Shown piece after piece: positions 27,549 through 38,950 of a stretch of 64,000 nt of DNA. This DNA is from Streptomyces lydicus. Lineage in GTDB: Bacteria > Actinomycetota > Actinomycetes > Streptomycetales > Streptomycetaceae. Below the pieces are notes generated by a model. The model was not told the DNA's origin, made no database searches, and worked only from the letters and a program-made list of their open reading frames with translations. The position numbers and the translations under genes are program-made. Position 1 is the stretch's first letter; each line of letters starts with the position of its first letter. The stretch spans positions 7,254,001-7,318,000 of the forward strand of contig NZ_CP017157.1 of NCBI RefSeq assembly GCF_001729485.1, in the 5' to 3' direction.

Positions 27549-29549
27549 TCAGGCTCCCTTCCCCGTCGTGCGGCGTTCCGTGGGCTGGGTGACCCGGTCG
27601 AGCATCAGGCCCAGGCACACGATCGCCACACCCGCGACCAGGCCGACGGCCAGGTCTCCGGTGGCGAGGCCGGTGACGACGTCGTAACCGAGGGCGCCAC
27701 CGCCGACCAGGCCGCCGATGATGACGACGGCGAGGACGAGCACCACGCCCTGGTTGACGGCCAGCAGCAGGGCCGGCCGGGCGAGCGGCAGCTGCACCTG
27801 GCGCAGCATCTGCCAGCGGGTGGCGCCCAGCGAGCGGGCCGACTCCATGGCCGCGGGGTCCACCTGGCGCAGGCCCTGGGTGGTGATGCGGATGACCGCG
27901 GGCAGCGCGTAGACGACCGCCGCGGCGGCGGCCGGGGCGCGGCCCACCGCGAAGAGGGCGACGACCGGGATCAGGTACACGAACTGCGGCATGGTCTGCA
28001 TGACGTCGAGGACCGGGCGCAGGAACGCCTCGAAGCGCTTGCTGCCGGCCGCGAGGATGCCCACGCCGAAGCCCAGCACCAGCGTCACCGCGAGGGCGGC
28101 GAGCACCTGGGAGAGGGTGTTCATGGACGGCTTCCACACGCCCAGCACACCGATGGCGGCCATCGCGAGGACGGCGGTCAGTGCGGTGCGCCAGGTGCCG
28201 ATGAGCCAGGCCAGCGCGGCGACGACGAGCAGCGTGCCGTACCAGGGCAGCGCGGTCAGCCCGTCGCGCAGCGGGTTGAGCACCCAGTTGGTGAAGTGCG
28301 CGGCCCAGTCGGCGGTGCCGCCGATGACCGGGACGCCGGAGTAGAGGTGGTCGACCATCCACGCCTTGAAGTCGTTGACGGGGTGGGCGATGTCCACCGA
28401 CCAGGCGCCGGGCCAGACCAGCGAGCCCGCGAGGCGGCCGAGCAGGGCGACCACCGCGGTGACCGCGGCGATGCCGGCCCAGGCCCGCCAGCCGCGCAGC
28501 CAGGCCGGGCCGCCGGTGGCGGAGTCCGCGCCCAGCCGGGCGCCGGCCGCGGCGGTGGTGCGGTCCATGACGATGGCCAGCAGCACGATCGGCACGGCGG
28601 CGGCGAGTGCGGCGCCGACGTCGACCGAGGCGAGCGCCTGGTAGACGCGGTCACCGAGACCGGCCGCGCCGATCATGGAGGCGATCACGACCATGGACAG
28701 CGCCATCATGATCGTCTGGTTGACGCCGAGCAGCAGCTCCTTGCGGGCCAGCGGGAGCCGGGCGGTCAGCAGCCGCTGCCGGCCGGTGGCGCCGAGCGAG
28801 GAGACCGCCTCCAGCACCCCCGCGTCCGCGCCGCGCAGACCCAGCGCGGTCAGCCGCGCCATCGGCGGGGCCGCGTAGACGACGGTGGCCAGCAGCGCGG
28901 CCGGCACGCCGATGCCGAAGACCAGCACGACGGGCAGCAGGTAGGCGAACGCCGGCAGCACCTGCATGGTGTCGAGGACCGGGCGCAGGATGCGGAAGAG
29001 CCGGTCGGACAGGCCCGCGGCCAGGCCGAGCAGCGCGCCGACGACGACCGAGGCGAGCACCGCCACGACCATCAGCGCGAGCGTCTGCATGGTCGGGACC
29101 CACATCCCGAGTGCCCCGCTGACCAGGAAGGACAGCAGCGCGGTGGCGGCGATGCGCACACCGGCCACGCGCCAGGCGAGCAGCGTGACGCCGGCCGTCA
29201 CACCGGTCCAGCCCAGCGCGAGCAGCACCAGGTAGACGGCGCGTACGGAGAGGACCACGGCGTTGGAGAGGTGGCCGAGGAAGTAGACGAACAGCCAGTG
29301 GCTGTCGCGGTTGTTGATGATCCAGTCGCTGGTCCTGCCGAGCGGCCCGGACACGTCGACGGTCAGCGAGGACGGCCAGGCGGCACCGTACTTGGCGGCC
29401 AGCAGCGGGACGAGGACGGCCGCGGCGACGGCGAGCAGCAGGAGCTTGGCGAGGCCGCGGCGGTCCAGCAGGGCCTTGACCGGGCCGGCCTTGGGGGCGT
29501 CGGCGCCGAGGCCGCGTCGAGCGGCGGGGGGTGCGGATGCAGTGCTCAT
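27549..29549 (-). CDS. proW: Glycine betaine ABC transporter permease, duplicated (two-domain) form
   Basis: A 666-residue membrane protein containing two complete binding-protein-dependent transport permease domains. Each has an EAA-type loop: SSLGATGRQRLLTARLPLARKELLLGVNQTIMMALSMVVIASMIG in the first half and a matching RSLGATRWQMLRQVQLPLARPALLLAVNQGV in the second. Usual ProW has one domain and works as a dimer; this fusion would supply both. ATG 29549 is chosen because the upstream extension to 29615 is Arg-rich without a helix. A 165-bp gap separates it from the ATPase gene; I see no supported gene in it. Confidence 0.88.
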   Translation of the reverse strand: MSTASAPPAARRGLGADAPKAGPVKALLDRRGLAKLLLLAVAAAVLVPLLAAKYGAAWPSSLTVDVSGPLGRTSDWIINNRDSHWLFVYFLGHLSNAVVLSVRAVYLVLLALGWTGVTAGVTLLAWRVAGVRIAATALLSFLVSGALGMWVPTMQTLALMVVAVLASVVVGALLGLAAGLSDRLFRILRPVLDTMQVLPAFAYLLPVVLVFGIGVPAALLATVVYAAPPMARLTALGLRGADAGVLEAVSSLGATGRQRLLTARLPLARKELLLGVNQTIMMALSMVVIASMIGAAGLGDRVYQALASVDVGAALAAAVPIVLLAIVMDRTTAAAGARLGADSATGGPAWLRGWRAWAGIAAVTAVVALLGRLAGSLVWPGAWSVDIAHPVNDFKAWMVDHLYSGVPVIGGTADWAAHFTNWVLNPLRDGLTALPWYGTLLVVAALAWLIGTWRTALTAVLAMAAIGVLGVWKPSMNTLSQVLAALAVTLVLGFGVGILAAGSKRFEAFLRPVLDVMQTMPQFVYLIPVVALFAVGRAPAAAAAVVYALPAVIRITTQGLRQVDPAAMESARSLGATRWQMLRQVQLPLARPALLLAVNQGVVLVLAVVIIGGLVGGGALGYDVVTGLATGDLAVGLVAGVAIVCLGLMLDRVTQPTERRTTGKGA

Positions 29550-29714
29550 GCGCGCCCCCGCTTGACGGTGCCGGTGGGCACGTTCATCGCGGCGCAGCGC
29601 TGGGCCTCGCGCCACTGGCGCAGCAGGGCGGCGCGCAGGCGGGCCCGGGGGAGGCCGCGGGAGCTCTGGAACCGACGGCGCGCACGGCGCCGCTTCTGGG
29701 GGTCGCGGCGTACA

Positions 29715-30835
<1,121 letters not shown>

Positions 30836-30839
<4 letters not shown>

Positions 30840-32377
30840 GCATCACCTCCCTGAGTCGGGGCCTTATGGAGCAGGTCGGCGCACTTCTCCCCCACCATGA
30901 GCACGCCCAGCATCGGGTTGACGGCCGGCATCGTCGGGAAGACCGAGGCGTCGGCGATACGGATGCCGGCCAGTCCGCGGACCCTCAACTCGGGGTCGAC
31001 GACGGCCAGTCGGTCGTTCGCGGCGCCCATCTTGCAGGTGCCGGCCGGGTGGTAGACGGTGTGCGCGGCCTTGCGCACCAGCTCGCTGATCTCCGCGTCG
31101 TCGGTCACGTCCGGACCGGGGAAGACCTCGCGCTTGAGCCACTTGGCGAACGGCTCGGCCTGCGCGACCTTGCGTGCCAGCTTGATGCCGTCGACCAGGG
31201 TCCGGCCGTCGTAGTCGTCCTCGTCCTCGAAGTACCGGAAGTCCAGCGCGGGCTTGACCTCGGGGTCCGCGGAGGTGAGGTAGAGCCGGCCGCGGGAGCG
31301 GGACTTGGGGATGTTGGGGGTCATCGACACCCCGTGCTCGGGCCGCTCGTAGCCCAGTCGCTCGGGGTTGTCGGTGAAGGGGATCTGGTAGAAGTGGAAC
31401 ATCAGGTCGGGGCCCTTGTGCTCCGGGTCCCGCTTGACGAACAGACCGGCGTCGGAGTCCATCGCGGAGTTGCCCGGGATCGGCCCGTCGGTCTCCCACA
31501 CGATCACCGACTCGGGGTGGTCGATGAGGTTCTCGCCCACGCCCGGCAGGTCGTGCACGACGGGGATGCCCAGCGCTTCGAGGTCCTTCTTCGGGCCGAT
31601 GCCGGAGTGCATCAGCAGCCGCGGGGTGTCGACGGCGCCGGCGCACACCAGCACCTCGCGTGCCGCCTCGACGTAGATCTCCTCGCCGTCCTTGGTGCGG
31701 ACGTGGACGCCCTTGGCGGTCGTGCCGTCCAGCTCCAGCTTGTGCGCCCAGGTCTCCAGCATCAGCGTGAGGTTGGGGCGGTCGCCGGCCTCGATGTGCG
31801 GGTGGAGGTAGGCGACGGAGGCGGAGGAGCGCTTGTTGTTCTCCGGGTGGTAGGAGAGGTCGAAGAAGCCGACGCCCTCGTCGAAGGGCTTGTCGTTGAA
31901 CCCGACGACCTCCGGGACGCCGAGCGCCGTTTTGGTGGCCTCGATCCAGTCCGTCGCGATCTGGTTCTGGTCCTTCTTCGCCACCCGCACGATGTTGTTG
32001 CGCAGCTTGCCGAAGTAGGGGTCCATCTCCTTGTGGCCCCAGCCGGCGGCGCCCGCGGCCTCCCACTCGTCCCAGTCGGACGGCAGCGGCTTGAAGGAGA
32101 TCAGGGTGTTGTGGGAGGAGCAGCCGCCGAGGACCTTGGCGCGGCTGTGCAGGATGTGCGAGTTGCCGCGCGGCTGCTCGGTGGTCGTGTACTCGTAGTC
32201 CAGCTCGCCGCCGAGCAGGCCGAGCCACTTGCGCAGCGTCAGCACGTCCTCGCGGTCGATGTCGGAGGGACCGCCCTCGATGACGGCGACGGTGACCCCG
32301 GGGTCCTCGGTGAGGCGGGAGGCGATGACGGAACCGGCGGTGCCGCCACCGACAACGACGTAGTCGTACACGGGCAT
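30836..32377 (-). CDS. Choline oxidase-like GMC flavoenzyme
   Basis: A 513-residue glucose-methanol-choline family oxidoreductase. The FAD-binding motif is VVVGGGTAG (8-15). The stretch R79[11 protein letters not shown]90 matches Arthrobacter choline oxidase, where the corresponding His carries covalent FAD; the catalytic pair appears as H443 in HTVYHPAGT and N487 in AVNPMLG. Its place after betaine aldehyde dehydrogenase and before a betaine importer supports oxidation of choline to betaine aldehyde or betaine. It could be a dehydrogenase (BetA-like) and not an oxidase; the sequence does not decide, so no symbol is given. Confidence 0.85.
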
Positions 32378-32452
32378 GGGGGTCGTTCTCCTTCTGCGAA
32401 ATTCACCAGCGCTGCGATGGCCCGAGCTGCCTGGGGGTGGGTGCGGGAGGAC

Positions 32453-32488
32453 GGGGCCGGCGCCGCGGGGGGAGGCGGCGCCGGCCCC
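32453..32488 (-). terminator. Intra-operon hairpin after the aldehyde dehydrogenase gene
   Basis: GGGGCCGGCGCCGC at 32453-32466 pairs perfectly over 14 bp with GCGGCGCCGGCCCC at 32475-32488 (8-nt loop). It begins 3 bp past the aldehyde dehydrogenase stop and lies about 75 bp before the next start, so it could terminate part of the transcripts or stabilise an mRNA end. Confidence 0.75.
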
Positions 32489-32491
32489 GGG

Positions 32492-33994
32492 TCAGCCCGC
32501 GAACCAGCGCACCGGCTCCGGCCGGAGGTTTTCGTAAATGTGCTTGCTCTCGCGGTATTCGTCCAGACCCGTGGGGCCAAGTTCCCGGCCGATGCCGGAC
32601 TTGCCGAAGCCGCCCCACTCCGCCTGCGGGAGGTAGGGGTGGTAGTCGTTGATCCACACCGTGCCGTGCCGCAGCCGCGCCGCGACCCGGCGGGCGCGGG
32701 CGGTGTCGGCGGAGAAGACCGCGCCGGCCAGGCCGTACTCGGTGTCGTTGGCGAGCGCGACGGCCTCGTCCTCGGTGCGGAAGGTCTCCACCGTCAGGAT
32801 CGGCCCGAAGGTCTCCTCGCGGACCACCTTCATCTCCCGGTGGCAGCCGTCGAGGACGGTGGGCGCGTAGAAGTAGCCGGTGGCCGGGCGGACGTCGGAC
32901 GACTCGGGCCGGGCGCCGCCGCAGCGCAGCTGGGCGCCCTCGGCGAGCGCGGAGGCGACATACGCCTCGACCTTGTCGAGCTGCTGCTGGGAAACCAGCG
33001 GGCCGCACTCCACCCCGTCCTCGGTGCCCCGGCCGAGCTTGATCTTCTCGGCGCGGCGGGCGAGTTCGGCGACGAAGCGGTCGCGCACCGACTCCTCGAT
33101 GATCAGCCGGGCGCCGGCCGAGCAGACCTGCCCGCTGTGGATGAACGCCGCGTTCAGCGCCTGGTCGACGGCGGTGTCGAAGCCCTCGTCGGTGGCGCAG
33201 GCGTCGGCGAAGACCACGTTGGGGTTCTTGCCGCCGAGCTCCAGCGCGATCTTCTTGGCGCCGGACACCGCGGCCGCGCCCGCCTTCGTGCCGCTGACCA
33301 GGCCACCGGTGAAGGAGAACAGGTCGACGTCCGGGTGCTCGGCCAGCCGCTGACCGACCGGGAGGCCCGCGCCGGTGACGATGTTGGCGACGCCGGCCGG
33401 GAGGCCGGCCTCGACGAGCAGCTTGACCAGGTGCACGGTCGACAGCGGGGTGACCTCGCTGGGCTTGACCACAAAAGTGTTGCCGGCCGCGAGGGCCGGC
33501 GCGATCTTCCAACTCGCCTGGAGCAGCGGGTAGTTCCACGGCGTGATGAGCGCGCAGACACCGACCGGCTCGTGCACGACGACGCTGTGCACGTCCGGCG
33601 AGCCGGCGTCGACGACCCGGCCGCCGCTCTCGTTCATCACCACGTCGGCGAAGTACCGGAAGGCGTTGGTGACGTCGTCGACGTCGACCCGGCCCTCCTC
33701 CAGCGTCTTGCCGGTGTCCCGGCTCTCGATCAGCGCGATCTCCTCGCGGTCGCGCTGGAGCAGGTCGGCGACCCGGCGCAGCAGCGCGGAGCGCTCGGCG
33801 ACCGGCGTACGCGGCCAGGCGCCGTCGTCGAAGGCGCGGCGGGCGGCCGCGACCGCCGCGTCGGCGTCCTCGGCACCGCCCTCGGACACCACCTGGAGCG
33901 TGCTCGCGTCGGCGGGGTCGAGGACCTCCCGCGTGGCGCCGGATGCGGCGGACCGCCACACCCCGTCTACGTGAATGGTCTCGCTTGCCGACAC
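32492..33994 (-). CDS. betB: Betaine aldehyde dehydrogenase
   Basis: A 500-residue aldehyde dehydrogenase oxidising betaine aldehyde to glycine betaine with NAD(P). The catalytic pair is E252 (LELGGKNPN) and C291 (SGQVCSAG); [12 protein letters not shown] and [10 protein letters not shown] mark the cofactor site. The aldehyde substrate is inferred from the adjoining choline oxidase-like gene and importer; the ALDH superfamily is certain. GTG 33994 has GGAAGG 9 nt upstream and is preferred to the frame opening at 34084. It is the first gene of the locus, so its 5' region controls the operon. Confidence 0.85.
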   Translation of the reverse strand: MSASETIHVDGVWRSAASGATREVLDPADASTLQVVSEGGAEDADAAVAAARRAFDDGAWPRTPVAERSALLRRVADLLQRDREEIALIESRDTGKTLEEGRVDVDDVTNAFRYFADVVMNESGGRVVDAGSPDVHSVVVHEPVGVCALITPWNYPLLQASWKIAPALAAGNTFVVKPSEVTPLSTVHLVKLLVEAGLPAGVANIVTGAGLPVGQRLAEHPDVDLFSFTGGLVSGTKAGAAAVSGAKKIALELGGKNPNVVFADACATDEGFDTAVDQALNAAFIHSGQVCSAGARLIIEESVRDRFVAELARRAEKIKLGRGTEDGVECGPLVSQQQLDKVEAYVASALAEGAQLRCGGARPESSDVRPATGYFYAPTVLDGCHREMKVVREETFGPILTVETFRTEDEAVALANDTEYGLAGAVFSADTARARRVAARLRHGTVWINDYHPYLPQAEWGGFGKSGIGRELGPTGLDEYRESKHIYENLRPEPVRWFAG

Positions 33995-34106
33995 GTCGTT
34001 CTGCCTTCCGCTTACCGATTTGTTCCCACTGGTGCAACCACTGGCATCACCAGCAACGGGAACCCCTATCCGGAAGCGCCCCACCTATGCCCAAACCTTC
34101 ATGGAA

Positions 34107-34122
34107 AGTGAGCCGACTCACT
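34107..34122. promoter_or_regulatory. Candidate operator upstream of the betaine operon
   Basis: AGTGAGCCGACTCACT is a perfect inverted repeat (6-bp arms, 4-bp spacer), 113 bp upstream of the betB start, in the divergent region shared with the secreted-protein gene. Between it and betB lie two direct copies of CCAGTGG. Size and symmetry suit a dimeric TetR- or GntR-type repressor, but no such gene is adjacent. Confidence 0.45.
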
Positions 34123-34257
34123 CAATGTGCGAACGAATGTCCTAGAACGTAACCTGAATAGCCGTATGTCCCTCGGGACGTCACAGGGGTGCCCGGTCAC
34201 CCCTCCTACCCGAGCCACACCCCCCTCCCACGCCCCCTCCGGACCGGAGGTGCCGAG

Positions 34258-35061
34258 ATGACCAGCAGATGCCGCGCCGTCACCGCCACCGCCGCCCTGA
34301 GCTGCGGGGCGGCCCTGCTCGCCGGGGCCGCCTGCACGGGCGTCGCGGCGGCCGGCGACCCCGACGGCGAGGGCGACCTCGCCGGCAAATCGGCCCAGCA
34401 GATCTCCGACACCGCCCTGCACGAACTCGTCGCCGCGCACTCCCTGCGCCTGCGGACCCGGACCTCCGCCGACCCCACCGAGCTCGACCTCACCCTCGAC
34501 CGGGCCGGCAACTGCACCGGCGCCATCAGCAAGGGCCCGTCCGGGCGCGTCGAGATCATCAAGCACGGCACACAGGTCTGGATGAAACCGGACGCGGCCT
34601 TCTGGAAGAGCCAGCTCCCCGGCAGCAAGGGCGAGGAGGCCGCCGCGAAGTACAAGAACACCTTCCTGCACGGCACCACCCACGACGACTTCCTGCACAG
34701 CCTGTCCGAGGCGTGCGACCTCACCGCCTTCCAGAAGTCGGCCGCCGGCTCCGACGAGCCGCCCTCCGGCGCCCCGTCGCCGTCCCGCACCCCGACCCTG
34801 ACCAAGGGCCGCCCCACCGTCCACGAGGGCGCCCGCGTCCTGCCCCTCGTCAAGAAGGCCGACGGCGTCGTCCAGACCCTCTACGTCGCCATCGACGGCA
34901 AGCACTACCCGCTCAAGCTCACCGCCGAGGTCGACCACCAGACCGGCACCATCCTGCTGAGCAACTACGGCACCCCGGTCCCCGCCACCACCCCCGCCCC
35001 CGGCGACACCGCCGACATCTCGGCACTGGAGAACCTCCTGCAGGGCACCCGGGGGGCCTGA
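34258..35061 (+). CDS. Secreted LppX/LprG-like protein
   Basis: A 267-residue exported protein. The first 30 residues are a signal peptide; the only cysteine candidate, in LLAGAAC, is a poor lipobox, so cleavage after VAAA by ordinary signal peptidase is also possible. The mature part has SADPTELDLTLDRAGNCTGAI, EIIKHGTQVWMKPDAAFWKSQ and a C-terminal YPLKLTAEVDHQTGTILLSNYGTPV, like other actinomycete beta-rich lipoproteins that bind lipids. The lipid-binding idea is inference. ATG 34258 has GGAGG 8 nt upstream. It diverges from the betaine operon. Confidence 0.65.
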   Translation: MTSRCRAVTATAALSCGAALLAGAACTGVAAAGDPDGEGDLAGKSAQQISDTALHELVAAHSLRLRTRTSADPTELDLTLDRAGNCTGAISKGPSGRVEIIKHGTQVWMKPDAAFWKSQLPGSKGEEAAAKYKNTFLHGTTHDDFLHSLSEACDLTAFQKSAAGSDEPPSGAPSPSRTPTLTKGRPTVHEGARVLPLVKKADGVVQTLYVAIDGKHYPLKLTAEVDHQTGTILLSNYGTPVPATTPAPGDTADISALENLLQGTRGA

Positions 35062-35124
35062 CGGGAGGCGCGGGCCGGGCCCACCCGGGTGCGCGGCTCC
35101 CCGGACGGGCGGCCCGCCCGCCGG

Positions 35125-35712
35125 TCAGTCTTCCGTGGGCGTGCCCGGCGCGGCGGCGGTCGCCGGGGGAACCGCGCACTGGTCGGAGAAGCCCTGGCTG
35201 CGCAGGCCCATCGCGCTGTTCAGACGCGAGCGCAGGTTCTCCACCGCCACCACCGTGGTCAGCTCGACGAACGCCCGGTCGCCGAGCCGCCCGCGCAGGT
35301 CCGCGGCCAGCTCGTCGGTGACCGCCGGCGGCGTCGCGGTCATCGCCTCCGCGTACGCCATGACCAGCCGCTCCGGCTCCGTGAAGGACTCCCGGTGGGC
35401 GCGCCGGTCGGGCACCTTGCTGATCTTCGCGAGCGGCAGCCCGAGCCGGTCCGCCTGCCAGTGGCCGAAGTCCACGCACCACGAGCAGCCGATCGCCGCC
35501 GCCGACGCCAGCTCCGCCAGGTGCTTCAGCGCCGGGTCCAGCGCCTTCCAGCGCGCCACCCTGCTCTCGAAGGCGAAGTACCCGCGCAGGATCTTCGGGT
35601 GGTGCCCCAGCACCAGGGCGGGCTGCATGACCCGGCCGTAGGCGCGCCGCGAGTACCACTCGGCGAGGCGCAGGGTGAGCGTGCGGGGCGGGGAGAGCGG
35701 AATCCGGGCCAT
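35125..35712 (-). CDS. AhpD/carboxymuconolactone decarboxylase family protein 4
   Basis: A 195-residue AhpD-like protein, distinct from the three at 20-23 kb. Its redox motif is C76-S-W-C79 with H84 (IGCSWCVDFGHW), then TEPERLVMAYAEAMTATP and a C-terminal helix. A peroxidase-like function is inferred from the CxxC-xxxx-H arrangement. ATG 35712 is fixed by a perfect AAGGAGG 8 nt upstream; the longer frame to 35814 is discarded. It diverges from the small DUF5988 gene over 100 bp and converges on the secreted-protein gene. Confidence 0.82.
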   Translation of the reverse strand: MARIPLSPPRTLTLRLAEWYSRRAYGRVMQPALVLGHHPKILRGYFAFESRVARWKALDPALKHLAELASAAAIGCSWCVDFGHWQADRLGLPLAKISKVPDRRAHRESFTEPERLVMAYAEAMTATPPAVTDELAADLRGRLGDRAFVELTTVVAVENLRSRLNSAMGLRSQGFSDQCAVPPATAAAPGTPTED

Positions 35713-35812
35713 GGCGGTACCTCCTTGTGCCACCGGGGCCGGCCGCCGGCCCCTCACCCCATTGACGTACCGGTACCGGCCGGTGTGACATCCCGGGGGC
35801 GACAATGCAGGC

Positions 35813-36022
35813 ATGGCTGAGACAGCGGCGAAAGCGGTGCTCGTGGGTGGCCCCGAGGAACTGCCCGAACGGATCGTCCCGGTCGATCCGCCCGGGTCCG
35901 AGCTGAAGATCCCGTTCCGTAACGGCTACGAGCACTTCCGGGCCACCAGCCGGCAGCAGCACACGCCCGAGGGGCCGCTGCCCGTCTACGAATGGTGGGA
36001 GCGCACCGAACTGCCCGGGTAG
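35813..36022 (+). CDS. DUF5988 family small protein
   Basis: A 69-residue protein matching my memory of the DUF5988 pattern: an N-terminal VLVGGPEELPERI segment, a central LKIPFRNGYEHFRAT block, and an aromatic end VYEWWERTEL. It has no membrane segment or signal peptide. Family members are small and uncharacterised, often near secondary-metabolite genes in streptomycetes. The ATG at 35813 has only a weak CAGG upstream. Function unknown. Confidence 0.75.
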   Translation: MAETAAKAVLVGGPEELPERIVPVDPPGSELKIPFRNGYEHFRATSRQQHTPEGPLPVYEWWERTELPG

Positions 36023-36024
36023 CG

Positions 36025-36118
36025 GCCGGCAGCACCGTCACCGCGCGCACCGCGCGCAAACGGCCGAGCCCGCACGGCCGTTGCGGCCGTGCGGGCTCGG
36101 TGCGTCGGTGCTGCCGGC
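36025..36118. terminator. Nested bidirectional terminator before mdh
   Basis: An inner stem pairs CCGAGCCCGCACGGCCG (36064-36080) with its exact complement at 36084-36100 across a 3-nt loop. An outer stem pairs GCCGGCAGCACC (36025-36036) with GGTGCTGCCGGC (36107-36118). The structure exactly fills the gap between two convergent genes. Confidence 0.9.
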
Positions 36119-37496
<1,378 letters not shown>

Positions 37497-38669
37497 TCAG
37501 CGGACGGCCCGCCCGGTGACCGGGCGGGCGCAGACGTTCGCGCCCGCGGCGGTCGTCCCGCACGCCGAGACCTTCGCCGGGTCGCCCGTCACCTGCACCA
37601 TCGAGGTGTACGCCGCGCCGTCCCGCTCGACCCGCGCCGTGACGCGCCGCCCGCCCGCGCTGACCGTCGCCCGGTCCCCCGGCGCCGCCCCGCTGAGCCG
37701 CGCCCAGGCCGCCCGGCAGACCGTGCTGTAGCGGACCTCTATCAGCGCGCCGCCTGCCGTGCCGCGGGACGCGCTGGTGGCCCGCGCCCCGCCGCAGCCC
37801 ATCGCCTCCGGGTCCTTGCCCGCACAGTCGGCGCCGCTGCACCGCACCCCGGCCGGCAGCACCGGCCGCGCGCCCGGCGTCGCCGGCGGCGCGGGCGCAT
37901 CGGCTGCCTTCCGGACGCCCCCGGCGTCCGGCTGCAGCAGCAGCACGGCGGCGACGGCCACCAGCAGCGCGCCGACCACGCCGGCCGTCCACGCGAGCGC
38001 CCGCGGCCCGCGGGTCCGCCGGTCCGCCCCGGCCGCACCGGACGCCGCCGCCGGGGCGGGGGCGGCCGGCGGCACCACCCCGTCCCGGCCGGGGAAATCA
38101 CCCGGCGCGGGCTCCTGCGCACCGCGCTGCCGCGGCACCGAGGAAGCCCACGGCCCCGCGGCCGTCTCCCGTTGCTCCGCGACCTCGACGCCCCGCGCCG
38201 ACGGGCCGGCCGGCCCGCCCGTCCGCCCCGGCTCCCCGGAGTTCGCGTACCCGGCCGCGGCGCCGGCGGTCCCGGACCGCGCCCCCTCCGTCGCGCGCGA
38301 CGGGGACTGCGCCGGCCCGGACGGTGTCTCGAACTCGCCCAGGGCGGCCCGCGCCTGGGCGACCCGTATCGCCTCCACCGTGACGTCCTGCCGCATCTCC
38401 GCCCGGCTCCAGGCGCGTTCGGCCAGCTCCCACAGGGTGGTGAGGTGCCCGGCGTGGGTGTCGGTCGCCTCGGCGAGCGCCAGCACCGCGCGGCGCGGCG
38501 GCAGCAGCCGCCCGTTGAGGTAGCGCTCCCACGACGTCTTGCTGAAGCCCGTACGGTCCGCGAGGGCGGACACGCTCAGCCCGCTGCGGTCCACGAGTCT
38601 GCGCAGCCGGCCCGTGAACTCCCGCACCTGCGGGTCCAGTTCCGCCGGCAGCGGCTTCCAGCGAGGCAT
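37497..38669 (-). CDS. HTH-transmembrane-DUF2690 protein A
   Basis: A 390-residue protein with a cytoplasmic Xre-like helix-turn-helix (about 20-65, LSVSALADRTGFSKTSWERYLNGRLLPPR), a long Ala/Pro/Gly-rich linker, one membrane helix (about 226-246) and an exported Cys-rich domain (C277, C282, C292, C318, C370, C380) of the DUF2690 type (GKDPEAMGCGGA...VRYSTVCRAAWARL). The layout suggests a membrane-bound regulator sensing outside conditions, which is inference. It lies in the same orientation as two similar genes upstream but after a 281-bp gap, so it may have its own promoter. ATG 38669 has GGGGGAGG close by. Confidence 0.75.
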   Translation of the reverse strand: MPRWKPLPAELDPQVREFTGRLRRLVDRSGLSVSALADRTGFSKTSWERYLNGRLLPPRRAVLALAEATDTHAGHLTTLWELAERAWSRAEMRQDVTVEAIRVAQARAALGEFETPSGPAQSPSRATEGARSGTAGAAAGYANSGEPGRTGGPAGPSARGVEVAEQRETAAGPWASSVPRQRGAQEPAPGDFPGRDGVVPPAAPAPAAASGAAGADRRTRGPRALAWTAGVVGALLVAVAAVLLLQPDAGGVRKAADAPAPPATPGARPVLPAGVRCSGADCAGKDPEAMGCGGARATSASRGTAGGALIEVRYSTVCRAAWARLSGAAPGDRATVSAGGRRVTARVERDGAAYTSMVQVTGDPAKVSACGTTAAGANVCARPVTGRAVR

Positions 38670-38950
38670 GGCCTCCCCCAATCGCCCATGTACGCGCGAC
38701 GACGCGACTCCCCCGGGCCGCCGGCCTCCGATGACTACCCACAGGGATGCCCCCGGCCAGGACGCGCTGCGCCTTTCCTGAGCGCACGGCAGCAGACGGG
38801 GCAGGTGCCGCACACCCGTACGCGCCCTGGAGCTCTCAGCAGTGTGGCATTTCCGCCCGGGTTCTTACGACTTTCCTACAGATGCCGACAAGAACCGGCC
38901 ACGAGGGCGTCGGGCGTGTACCGTCCGGCCGACCCGGCAGGCGCGCCGGG

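Noticed and set aside
29550..29714. Small basic ORF between proV and the permease (ends ...TVKRGRA with TGA overlapping the permease ATG)
   Set aside because: It has no ATG, GTG or TTG start in frame and no recognisable similarity; only a CTG could start it.
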